Source: Sphingobacterium sp. (GTDB lineage Bacteria > Bacteroidota > Bacteroidia > Sphingobacteriales > Sphingobacteriaceae). Taken from it: a DNA stretch of 64,000 bases. Under the pieces are notes generated by a model, which saw only the letters and a program-made list of their open reading frames with translations, was not told the origin of the DNA and made no database searches. Location of the stretch: contig JAITTY010000017.1 of NCBI GenBank assembly GCA_031286695.1, forward strand, positions 186,001-250,000, in the 5' to 3' direction. Shown here piece after piece: positions 25,987 to 34,649 of this stretch (position 1 is the first letter of the stretch; each line of letters starts with the position of its first letter). The translations under genes and the position numbers were made by a program.

Positions 25987-28900
25987 ATGAAACACAAATT
26001 ACTCAGTTTTTTCGTGGGTAGTATGATTCTTACTTCTGTTGCATTTGCGCAAGAGAAAAAAGTAAGTGGTCGTGTTACTGGCGCTGATGGAAAGCCATTA
26101 GTGGGAGTGACGATTGCCGTACAGGGATCAAACATAGCTACACAAACAGATGAGAATGGAAATTATTCACTATCTGTTCCTACAGGTAAAATGATTGTGT
26201 TCCGGTCGGTGGGGTACGCCGATAAAACATTGATTGTAAAAGAAGCTCAATCTGCATTTAATGTCACTTTAGCTAATACGGATAATGCATTAGAAGAAGT
26301 TGTTGTAACTGCAATGGGCATTAAAAGAGAGCAGAGATCACTTGGTTATGCAGCGTCGACTATTAAGTCAGAAGAATTAACAAAAGCCAGGTCTTCAAAT
26401 GTTTTAAATTCGTTGGCTGGTAAAGCTGCTGGCGTAAGGGTGAACGCTCAGTCTGGAACAATTGGAGGATCTACTAAAGTTGTAATTCGTGGTGTAAATT
26501 CTTTGGATGGAGGCTTTCCTCTTTATGTAATTGATGGGCTAACCGTAAGTGATGCGACTTCTGTAGGCGGAACTACAGCTAGTAATGTTGATTTTGGAAA
26601 TCGAATGGGAGATTTAAGTCCAGACGATATTGAATCAATGACTGTTCTTAAAGGTGCTGCTGCGACGGCTCTATATGGTGCACGAGCAAAAGATGGTGCT
26701 ATTATCATTACAACTAAGAGAGGCGCAAAAGGAAGTAGCTCCATTAGTGTAAACTCGTCATTACGCTTTGATAATCCACTAATTTTGCCAAAATTTCAAA
26801 ATGAATATGCGCAAGGAAATCAGGGCGTTTATGCTTTAACCCAGACAAATGGTTGGGGACCAAATATCGCTGAAGTAAGTGGACAAAAATTTAAAAATTT
26901 CTTGGGTGAAGATGTCACTTTGCAAGCCTATCCTAACAATGTCAAAGATTATTTTCAAACTGGAACTTCTTTGATGAATAATATAGCATTTGCTGGCGGA
27001 GGTGACAACTCTGATTATCGGATTAGTTTTTCTAGTGCAAATGAAAGGGGAATTATTCCTGAATCGAAATTAGATCGTTATACTTTATCGATCAACGCAG
27101 GGAAAGACTTTAATCCTAAACTATCTTCTAGGTTTACAGGTTCATATACCAATCTAAAATCAGATGGTAGACCCGCCCAAAGTTCAAACAATACAAATGC
27201 AATTATTTCCACTATTTTTGGTCTACCGCGGACAGTAGATATTAACTTGTTAAAAAATAATTTTGAAAATCCAGAAACTGGTGATCAAATTTTCTTAAGT
27301 CCTAATAGGAACGGTAATAACCCTTTTTGGGTAATGAATTACAATAGAAATGGAAATACTGTAGATCGTTTTTTGGGAACATATACATTGACCTATAAAC
27401 CTGTTGATTGGGTTACTATTAGTAATAATTTCGGTGCAGATGTTTATACAGAAAAGAGATCTCAACATGTGCGTAAAGGCACAGCGGGCTTCATGACTGG
27501 GAAATTTATCAATTATGACTTGTTGAGTAAACAATTTAATGATGATTTAATTGCTACAATCGAACAAAATAATTTGGTTGATAACTTTAAATTTAAGCTG
27601 ATTGTCGGTGGTAATATTAATGAACGGACTACTCAAAGTACTAACGTTGAGGCCGTAGGTTTAACTATTGATCAATTGTGGAACTACACTAATGCTTCTA
27701 GTAAAACTCCTACTTTGGGCTATAGTAAAAGACGTCTTTTGGGGGCTTATGGTAACTTAAGTGTTAGTTACAGGGACTTTTTATACTTGGATGTTACCGG
27801 TAGGAATGATTGGACTTCAACATTGCCTGTGGCGAATAGATCATATTTTTACCCTTCTGTGGGTGGCTCATTTATTTTCTCAGAATTACTTAAAAATAAA
27901 GGTCTAGATTGGTTAGACTACGGAAAATTAAGAGCGAGCTGGGCTTCAGTGGGTAGTGATTTAGCTGCTTATAATTTAGACTATCAATATACTCCAACTT
28001 CTACAGTCTTTTTGCAATATGTTTCATCAACTGCAACCGTTTTCCCTGCAGGACCAATCGAAACAGCTTTTACCGCTCCAAAAATATTGCCCAATGCAAA
28101 TTTGAAACCTCAAAAGCAAAATTCATTCGAAACAGGATTGGAAATGAAGTTCTTAAAGAATCGAATCGGACTTGATTTTTCATACTATAATAATGTAACA
28201 AGAAATCAGTTAATTCCTATCGATGTTGCAATCTCTACTGGTTATTTTTCAAAGTATATAAACGTAGGGGAGATTCAAAACAGAGGGGTTGAAATTGGCT
28301 TGAATATAGTACCTGTTAGAACAACAGATTTTAACTGGAGTGTAGATTTTAACTTTTCTAAAAATAAGCAAAAAGTCAATGAACTTGCTCCTGGATTGAC
28401 TCAATATAGTTTAGCTAGTGGTTATAATGGTCTTCAGATCAAAGCAAGTGTAGGAGAAAGTTTTGGACTTTATGGAAGTGATTGGGCGAGAACTGATGAC
28501 GGACAAATTATTATCGATAGTAAAACGGGATTGAAAACTGCCGTAGCAAATCAAAGATTGGGCAGTATTTATCCAGATTGGACAATGGGGATAAATAATA
28601 CATTTAGCTATAAAGGGTTGTCTCTGAGCGCACTCATCGATATTCGTAAAGGTGGGAAATTTTTTTCAGGAACAGTTGCTAATTTGAGAGGTAGCGGTTT
28701 AGCTGCGGAAACTGCTAATCGTGATAAAATCGTAACGCCAGGTGTTGTTTTGTCTAATGGGGCATATGTTCCTAATACAAAAGAAATTAGCGCACAAGAT
28801 TACTGGGTTTGGGAGGCAAGTACAACAAATACTGTATCCAATGTATTTGACGCAGGCTTTGTGAAATTGAGGGAGGTTAGATTTGCTTATGCCTTACCTT

Positions 28901-29100
28901 CAAGTATTTTAAAATCTAAATTTATAAAAGGAGCAGAAATTGGTGTTGAAGGTAGAAACTTATGGTTAATTAAGAGCCATGTTCCTCACGTAGACCCTGA
29001 ATTGAATTTCTTTGGATCAGGAAGTGTAGGTGAAGGTGTCGAATTTAATAGTATTCCTTCAACAAGATCATTTGGTATGAATTTGAGATTAAACTTTTAA
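25987..29100 (+). CDS. SusC/RagA-family TonB-linked outer-membrane transporter (second copy)
   Basis: The 1037-residue protein has a signal peptide (SMILTSVAFAQ), a carboxypeptidase-regulatory-like domain (about 24-100), ALEEVVVTAMGIKREQRSLG at the TonB-box/plug junction, a plug with VLKGAAATALYGARAKDGA, and a barrel ending FGMNLRLNF. The first 130 residues closely match the SusC at 19019 (shared ILTSVAFAQEKK, ATQTD-NGNYSL-VP-GK and VFRSVG), while the barrel diverges. That is the pattern expected if a duplicated receptor kept its TonB and folding contacts but changed ligand. The SusD partner follows after 11 bp. Confidence 0.95.
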   Translation: MKHKLLSFFVGSMILTSVAFAQEKKVSGRVTGADGKPLVGVTIAVQGSNIATQTDENGNYSLSVPTGKMIVFRSVGYADKTLIVKEAQSAFNVTLANTDNALEEVVVTAMGIKREQRSLGYAASTIKSEELTKARSSNVLNSLAGKAAGVRVNAQSGTIGGSTKVVIRGVNSLDGGFPLYVIDGLTVSDATSVGGTTASNVDFGNRMGDLSPDDIESMTVLKGAAATALYGARAKDGAIIITTKRGAKGSSSISVNSSLRFDNPLILPKFQNEYAQGNQGVYALTQTNGWGPNIAEVSGQKFKNFLGEDVTLQAYPNNVKDYFQTGTSLMNNIAFAGGGDNSDYRISFSSANERGIIPESKLDRYTLSINAGKDFNPKLSSRFTGSYTNLKSDGRPAQSSNNTNAIISTIFGLPRTVDINLLKNNFENPETGDQIFLSPNRNGNNPFWVMNYNRNGNTVDRFLGTYTLTYKPVDWVTISNNFGADVYTEKRSQHVRKGTAGFMTGKFINYDLLSKQFNDDLIATIEQNNLVDNFKFKLIVGGNINERTTQSTNVEAVGLTIDQLWNYTNASSKTPTLGYSKRRLLGAYGNLSVSYRDFLYLDVTGRNDWTSTLPVANRSYFYPSVGGSFIFSELLKNKGLDWLDYGKLRASWASVGSDLAAYNLDYQYTPTSTVFLQYVSSTATVFPAGPIETAFTAPKILPNANLKPQKQNSFETGLEMKFLKNRIGLDFSYYNNVTRNQLIPIDVAISTGYFSKYINVGEIQNRGVEIGLNIVPVRTTDFNWSVDFNFSKNKQKVNELAPGLTQYSLASGYNGLQIKASVGESFGLYGSDWARTDDGQIIIDSKTGLKTAVANQRLGSIYPDWTMGINNTFSYKGLSLSALIDIRKGGKFFSGTVANLRGSGLAAETANRDKIVTPGVVLSNGAYVPNTKEISAQDYWVWEASTTNTVSNVFDAGFVKLREVRFAYALPSSILKSKFIKGAEIGVEGRNLWLIKSHVPHVDPELNFFGSGSVGEGVEFNSIPSTRSFGMNLRLNF

Positions 29101-29111
29101 TTATTGACATT

Positions 29112-30557
29112 ATGAAATTGAAAAATAAAATACTGGCGGGGGCTTTAATATTAATGTCTGCCTCAGGCATAGTTTCATGTAATAAATATTTAGACATAAA
29201 TAGTAATCCCTTAACAGCAACAAAAGTTGAACCCAAGCTATTATTTGGGTATGCCGTTACAGCTTGGGATGTAAGTAAAAATAGTGGTGACAGTTATATT
29301 GCATTGGGATTTCTAGGTCAAACTCTAGCATCAGGTGGAGATTTTTCAGATAATTGGGGATCTTCTAATTTATATAATATTAGTCCCAATTTTGTTGGAA
29401 ATACTTGGAAAGTATATTATAGCACTTCTGGTAATAATTTGAAACAGGCTATAAAGATTGCAGAATCTGCAAGCCCAGTTCAAAATAATGCTGCTGCTCA
29501 ATGTAAGATTATATTAGCCCAATTGATGTTTGAAGCCACCACGCTGTACGGCGATGTGCCTTATACTGAAGCATGGGATCCTGAGAGTTTTCCATATCCG
29601 AAATACGATGCGCAAAAGGATGTTTTAGAAAATATAATAAAACTTTTGGATGAAGCAACAGCACAAATTGATGCCAATAGTTCACTGAAAATAGCTGATT
29701 ATGACGTCTTCTACAAAGGAGATTTAAGTCAATGGAAAAAATTGGCTAATTCAATTAAGTTTAAGACTTTAATGGTGATGGTGGATAAAGATCCTTCGAA
29801 AGCTGATGCAATTGGAAAATTAGCTGCAACTCCAGAGACTATGATAAATGCTGTGGCAGATACTTGGAAAGTGCCGTATACAACAACTGTGAATAATGAA
29901 AATCCAAAATATCGTCTTTTTCTAGGTGAAAATCCATTTACCTATGCGAATAAATTGGTGACAGATATTATGGTTCCAAAAAATGATCCTCGATTGCCAA
30001 GATATTTCGACTTGGGACCGGATTCAAAATCATATGTTGGTGTGTTGGCTAATGTTGATGCCGATAGTAAAACTTCTTTGATATCAAAATATTTATATAG
30101 GAAAGATGCACCATCTTTATTGCTTTCTTATCAAGAAATGCTCTTTTTGGAGGCTGAAGTATATGCACGAGGTTTAGGTGTTTCTAAGGATATGACAAAA
30201 GCGAATGATCTTTATAGGAAAGGGCTTCAAGCAGCAATGAATTTTTATGAGGCTGACCCAACTGCGGTGTCTGCATATCTTAATGCGTTGCCAGCCTTAA
30301 ATACACTTGCTGATCCTCTTAAAGAGATTCATACTCAACAATGGATTGATTTAATGGATCGACCTATGGAGGCGTTCGTTCAATGGAGAAGATCAGGGAC
30401 AGATGGAAATGAAGTTCCAAAAATGGAAGTTCCAAAAGGTGCTACATCCGGCCCATTATTTAGACGTTTTCCATTGTCTACAGATGAAACAGCTGCTAAC
30501 CCGAATATTCCAAACCCACAACCGAAATACTACGATAAGGTTTGGTTTGATTTGTAG
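29112..30557 (+). CDS. SusD/RagB-family lipoprotein (second copy)
   Basis: The 481-residue protein has a lipoprotein signal ending SASGIVSC (Cys23), followed by NKYLDINSNPLTATKVEPKL, parallel to the NKYLDVNENP start of the SusD at 22271. The helical body has QLMFEATTLYGDVPYTEAWD and, near the C-terminus, QQWIDLMDRPMEAFVQWRRS, both SusD-family hallmarks. It is the surface ligand-binding lid for the SusC at 25987. Overall similarity to the first SusD is weak apart from these blocks. A terminator closes the pair. Confidence 0.93.
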   Translation: MKLKNKILAGALILMSASGIVSCNKYLDINSNPLTATKVEPKLLFGYAVTAWDVSKNSGDSYIALGFLGQTLASGGDFSDNWGSSNLYNISPNFVGNTWKVYYSTSGNNLKQAIKIAESASPVQNNAAAQCKIILAQLMFEATTLYGDVPYTEAWDPESFPYPKYDAQKDVLENIIKLLDEATAQIDANSSLKIADYDVFYKGDLSQWKKLANSIKFKTLMVMVDKDPSKADAIGKLAATPETMINAVADTWKVPYTTTVNNENPKYRLFLGENPFTYANKLVTDIMVPKNDPRLPRYFDLGPDSKSYVGVLANVDADSKTSLISKYLYRKDAPSLLLSYQEMLFLEAEVYARGLGVSKDMTKANDLYRKGLQAAMNFYEADPTAVSAYLNALPALNTLADPLKEIHTQQWIDLMDRPMEAFVQWRRSGTDGNEVPKMEVPKGATSGPLFRRFPLSTDETAANPNIPNPQPKYYDKVWFDL

Positions 30558-30584
30558 AATTTAATATTATCTATATTGAAGAGG

Positions 30585-30615
30585 CCGTCTCGTAAGTAAT
30601 TACGGGACGGTTTTT
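30585..30615 (+). terminator. Intrinsic terminator of the second SusC/SusD pair
   Basis: CCGTCTCGTAA (30585-30595) pairs with TTACGGGACGG (30600-30610), with one G-T pair and a GTAA loop, then TTTTTC. Confidence 0.9.
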
Positions 30616-30730
30616 CATTTGGTACAATTTTGAAGCTATGACTTTGGTTTATCCAGCTAAGTTAGATTTGATTTAGTCATTTCTTGTTTTTCTCCACTTT
30701 GAAGAGCTGGAAAACAGGTTAGAGAAGGTA

Positions 30731-31440
30731 TTACGCCTTCCACTTTCTGAGGTTATGAGCGATTGAGAGTAATCCTATTTCGACTTCAGTCTTTATCATC
30801 CTCTTAAGCAGGAACCGTTTAAAGCCATGATTATTTTTGATCAATGGCCCTTTTCTTGCGATCACGGATCCCCTGCTCGCTCTTTATGCGCTTTCAATCG
30901 GTGATTGACTTCCACGATCCGGTTTCCTTTGATTTGTGACATTGTCCCCTCAACGGGCAGCCGTGACAGTTAAGGGCCTGGTAGCGACTGGAGACCTGCT
31001 GAAAATCCGAGGCCGTGCTTCTTTTGGTAAAGCCCATCAGGCTCATCTTTGGCCCCATATAAAGGTGTATCGGTCTGCAACCGATTCGATCTTCGTACCG
31101 TCTGTAAACAACGCTTCTTTCAACGAAACGATCCCTTCTTCGGCCAGTAAAAGTACAATCTGGGAGAAGATCTGCTTGAGGATATCGGAAAGCTTTTCGC
31201 CCCGAAAAAGGTTGATCGTATTTTGGTCCAGAGTTTTCATCCCGGATAGCCATATGAAGTAGATGTTTTGGCGAACCTGTTCTTTAAGCTTCTGGCTTGA
31301 ATATGTATTGGTCAGGTATCCATAAACAAGAACTGTCAGCAGTATCTAGGGATGGCAGCTTGAGGCTCCGCCTCCTTTATACTTTCGATTGATCGGACGA
31401 ATGTCTATCTGATCAATAATGACTAGTCCTGAAAAATCGA
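30731..31440 (-). pseudogene. Decayed IS1182-family transposase
   Basis: Reading the reverse strand, the N-terminal part runs IDQIDIRPINRKYKGGGASS-CHP from about 31410. An in-frame amber codon follows, then ILLTVLVYGYLTNTYSSQKL and MKTLDQNTINLFRGEKLSDI through ALFTDGTKIESVADRYTFIW, which are IS1182-transposase signatures. The frame then shifts. A zinc-ribbon-like block CHGCPLRGQCHK follows, then another shift into GNRIVEVNHRLKAHKERA, and finally NNHGFKRFLLKRMIKTEVEI and the stop at 30731. About 700 bp remain of a gene usually near 1.5 kb, so an internal deletion plus at least two frameshifts and one nonsense codon have occurred. It is not functional. Confidence 0.9.
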
Positions 31441-31461
31441 TGCAGGTTTTCAGGACTAGTC
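31421..31461. repeat. Perfect 15-bp hairpin at the upstream end of the transposase remnant
   Basis: GACTAGTCCTGAAAA (31421-31435) and TTTTCAGGACTAGTC (31447-31461) are perfect inverted copies around an 11-base centre. It overlaps the 5' end of the transposase reading frame. It could be a remnant of an element end or a fold-back structure blocking read-through translation. Confidence 0.75.
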
Positions 31462-31611
31462 AGATGGATACATTTTTCTATGCTATGATGAATCAATTCT
31501 TTCTCTTTGGTATTCTTAAAATCTGATTTAGTATCCCATTATTAAATAGGGTTATCAGATTAGAGACCGCTCTTAGATAGCTGAGTTGGCGAATATGCCA
31601 CAGGCTATCAA

Positions 31612-32310
31612 TTAGTCTTTAATTAAGGGGATATTGTTTTCGCATGTAACATCTTTTTGCGGAGCTAACAGCATGTTGTCACATTTAACATAGTTAGGAT
31701 CTATCTGAGCCAACTTGCTGGATAACGCTTTATATTGACGATATTTAAGGTTCAAAGATGCCTGATTTTCAGAATCACCCCCCATTTGATGTAACACATA
31801 TTTTAGTGTACAGTCTTTTACAATTGGTAGCGTTGACCAATTGTTTTCACCGTCGCAGCTTGGGTTAGTATAAAACGTTTCTAGTGTTGTTAAACTGGTA
31901 TTTAATCGCTCTCGAACTTGCTCAAAAGTAAAATCCGTTGTCAAGAGAACTTTGGGACGACCATCAATACATCCTACTTCAAAATGAACCTCTGGTGGAA
32001 TAGTATAAGCCAATTTAGGTCGGGTGTCTGCTTTTTGTGCAGCATCTAATAAGATAACATAAGCATCTTTTAATTTACTGTAATCGCTTTTAATTAAATT
32101 GTCGACAGGGAAATATTTATACCTTCCTTGGCCATCTATTATTGTGTCAATTTGCCAATTGCCTAGATTATTGCAGGAAGATTTTTTAATTAAATCTTCT
32201 ATTTCTGTAAGTTTTTTGTCCGCTTTACTATATAGGTCTTGATAGGATTCATGATCTTTCTTGCAGGAAGCAAAAAGAACAACTAATGCAAATAGTTTAC
32301 TTATCTTCAT
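31612..32310 (-). CDS. Hypothetical Cys-rich lipoprotein
   Basis: The 232-residue protein has a lipoprotein signal ending VVLFASC (Cys16), then KKDHESY, an acidic start typical of Bacteroidota surface-exposed lipoproteins. The mature part has six further cysteines spread along its length (in SSCNN, VGCIDG, PSCDGEN, KDCTLK, VKCDNM and VTCENN), likely forming disulfides outside the cytoplasm. Secondary structure looks mixed, with an early helical stretch (YSKADKKLTEIEDLIKKS). I recognise no family. It lies alone between the IS1182 remnant and the porin, so it may belong to an accessory island. Confidence 0.8.
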   Translation of the reverse strand: MKISKLFALVVLFASCKKDHESYQDLYSKADKKLTEIEDLIKKSSCNNLGNWQIDTIIDGQGRYKYFPVDNLIKSDYSKLKDAYVILLDAAQKADTRPKLAYTIPPEVHFEVGCIDGRPKVLLTTDFTFEQVRERLNTSLTTLETFYTNPSCDGENNWSTLPIVKDCTLKYVLHQMGGDSENQASLNLKYRQYKALSSKLAQIDPNYVKCDNMLLAPQKDVTCENNIPLIKD

Positions 32311-32709
32311 AATTTTAAAGTTTAATATTGTGATGTAGTTAGTAACTAGACGACAGTGGTCATATCTATGCTACATAGAGATCAAGTTTTTGCTACTATT
32401 TTTATACTAATTATAAAGTAACATTTCCGAAGTTATTACAGTCTATTCCCGTCAAAATATTCTAATGTATTAGCAAATATGAATAAAATCAATGATTTTT
32501 AACTTCTCTTGTGCGCCAACTTTAATTGAGGTGATTTTTTGTTTATTACCAAATCATTAATTTTATGTATATAAATTAATAGACTAACAATTTATTAATA
32601 TTAACTTAATATTGAGAATCTATTTTTACGCCGTTGAAATGATGAGTCGCTGGACCAATAAAAACGATCTAATAGCCTTCATCATATCTGAAAAAATAAT
32701 TTATTCTGC
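32311..32709. other. Divergent AT-rich region upstream of the porin
   Basis: The region contains TCTATG-CTA-CATAGA (32365-32379), a short inverted repeat. Two adjacent 11-bp direct repeats, TTAATATTAAC and TTAATATTGAG (32595-32616), lie just before a TATTTTTA (-7-like, 32621-32628). No gene is seen. Confidence 0.5.
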
Positions 32710-32715
32710 ATGCTA

Positions 32716-33951
32716 ATGAAAAAAGTATTTCTACTCACCGCTCTGATAGGGCCTGTTGTAGCTCTTGCGCAAAATAACAATGCGCCTTCTAGCTATGATC
32801 CGCACGATATCAAGATTACGGGATATCTACAGACACAGTTCCAAAAAGCGCAGTCTCCGGGAATTACTTCTTTTTCGGGCGGTGATTTTTCAAAGAATTC
32901 GGATAACAGATTTATGATCCGCAGGGGGCGTCTTAAAATTGATCGTGTGGATACATATTCCAGTATTGTCTTTCAATTGGATGCAACCCAGGATGGCGTA
33001 CAGTTAATGGATGCCTTTATTCAATTGCGGCATCCCGATCAAAAGGGTCTGAGCTTAACCGCCGGTCTTTTCAATAGACCTTTTGGATACTCTATTGTGT
33101 ATTCGTCGGGCTACCGTGATTTTCCAGAAAGAGCTCGTGTATTTCAGACGCTGATGCCTAGGGAACGCGACTTGGGGGGAATGGTAAGTTATCATCCCGG
33201 GGGTAAAGCTAAATTCCTAAACTTAGATCTGGCCTTGGTGAACGGTAGTGGCCATTCCGCTAAGGACTATGATTCTAAAAAAGATCTAATTGGTAATCTT
33301 GCTTTTAAATTTGATAGCCTCGCCGATAAAAAACTTCATCTTGGATTTGGTGGTTCATTCTATAAAGGGTCGGTCCGTAACGACACCAAAACCTACTATA
33401 CGCCCAACAATAATGGGTATACAGCACATACAAGCGATGACAATGAAGGCAAGGCAATCGGCCGCAATTATTATGGGGCAAACTTACAGGTTGAATTTGA
33501 TAATAGCTTTGGAAAATCTAGTTTCAAAACAGAATATGTTGCAGGTGACCAGCCAGGAGTCGCGGGAGGTGCCGATATCAAAGGACCTTATGCAAGTCGA
33601 AGTTTTACGACTCAGCCGACCACAGACCTTTATCAACGTAAATTTAACGGTTACTACCTTTGGTTAACACAAGAAATTGGCCATACAGGATTTACAGCAA
33701 TGGTTGCCTATGACGTATATGATCCCAATACAAAGGCGAGTGGCTCAACGATAGGCATGGCTGGTAATTTTACCGCTGATGGTGATGTCAAGTTTAGCAC
33801 GCTCGGTTATGGTGTCGCTTATCAATTTAGCAATAGGCTTAAATTTACGGTGTACAATGAACATATAACAAATGAGGCAACAAGTCTAACAAATTTTTCC
33901 ACAGATATTAAAGACAATGTTTTTACGGCTAGAATGCAATACCGTTGGTAA
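32716..33951 (+). CDS. Porin, phosphate-selective porin O/P (OprO/OprP) family
   Basis: The 411-residue protein has a signal peptide (TALIGPVVALAQ). An ATG at 32710 would add only Met-Leu, and MKKVFLLT at 32716 is the more natural start. The rest is a beta-barrel with alternating polar/aromatic strands. It begins IKITGYLQTQFQKAQSPG and RFMIRRGRLKIDRVDTYSS, the conserved opening of OprO/P-type porins, and ends in an aromatic-basic strand (MQYRW). It should form an outer-membrane pore for anions such as phosphate or polyphosphate, although selectivity is not certain in Bacteroidota members. The genes around it give no further hint. Confidence 0.85.
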   Translation: MKKVFLLTALIGPVVALAQNNNAPSSYDPHDIKITGYLQTQFQKAQSPGITSFSGGDFSKNSDNRFMIRRGRLKIDRVDTYSSIVFQLDATQDGVQLMDAFIQLRHPDQKGLSLTAGLFNRPFGYSIVYSSGYRDFPERARVFQTLMPRERDLGGMVSYHPGGKAKFLNLDLALVNGSGHSAKDYDSKKDLIGNLAFKFDSLADKKLHLGFGGSFYKGSVRNDTKTYYTPNNNGYTAHTSDDNEGKAIGRNYYGANLQVEFDNSFGKSSFKTEYVAGDQPGVAGGADIKGPYASRSFTTQPTTDLYQRKFNGYYLWLTQEIGHTGFTAMVAYDVYDPNTKASGSTIGMAGNFTADGDVKFSTLGYGVAYQFSNRLKFTVYNEHITNEATSLTNFSTDIKDNVFTARMQYRW

Positions 33952-34071
33952 AAGAAGGTCTGGTTTCTACATTTAGCAAGATCCCGAGGATAACTTTGTA
34001 TCAAATCAAAATTGAACCTAAGCGATTCTTGATTGGTGATTTCTGTGTTATTTCAAATTCTGAAACGAAAC

Positions 34072-34638
34072 TTAGATGTTTTTTCGAATACGGCTCAGTG
34101 AAGATGCGGTGATACCTAAATAGGAAGCTAGCATCGCTAATGGAACGCGATTGGCCAAACCGGGATAGAGCTTCAAGAAGAGCAGATACCGTTCTTTGGC
34201 GTCGAGGTTCAACATGGTATTCGCGGTTTTTAATTTGCTTTCAACAACAAAACCATAAAGTTTGGCCATCAACAGTGGCCAAACTTTAATTTCTTTTTCC
34301 AGCAGGGCGAAGTTATCGAAGTCCAAACTCCAGATTTCAGTGTCTGTCAGGGATTCTATATAGTCATTGGAAGGTGTTCGATCCAAGAAGCTCTGCAGAT
34401 CGCCAATAAAACGACCTTCATAGATAAAATAACGCGTAAAATCGTCGCCTTTACTATTGTAATAGAGCGAACGGAATACCCCCGATTCCACAAAAGCAAT
34501 GCTATTATTTACTTTCCCGCAGGCGACAAAATAGCTTGCCTTTGGGATGCTTTTTTTTTCAAAGGCCTGCCGGATGAGATTCTCTTCCCGCAAATCGAGC
34601 TGTCCAAATTTTCGGATGTATTCCAGTAATTGCTCCAT
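34072..34638 (-). CDS. Crp/Fnr-family transcriptional regulator
   Basis: The 188-residue protein has an N-terminal cyclic-nucleotide-binding-type beta roll (about 15-110; NSIAFVESGVFRSLYYNSKG), a connecting helix, and a short C-terminal winged helix (about 150-188; LAMLASYLGITASSLSRIRK). No Fnr-type cysteines are seen. Ligand residues of E. coli Crp are not clearly kept, so it need not bind cAMP. It lies 11 bp downstream of the purA-like gene on the same strand and is probably cotranscribed with it. It is related to the regulator at 36686. Confidence 0.9.
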   Translation of the reverse strand: MEQLLEYIRKFGQLDLREENLIRQAFEKKSIPKASYFVACGKVNNSIAFVESGVFRSLYYNSKGDDFTRYFIYEGRFIGDLQSFLDRTPSNDYIESLTDTEIWSLDFDNFALLEKEIKVWPLLMAKLYGFVVESKLKTANTMLNLDAKERYLLFLKLYPGLANRVPLAMLASYLGITASSLSRIRKNI

Positions 34639-34649
34639 TTTACTTTATA

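Noticed and set aside
30936..31262. 108-residue forward open frame
   Set aside because: It is antisense to the IS1182 remnant, whose transposase motifs are on the reverse strand.
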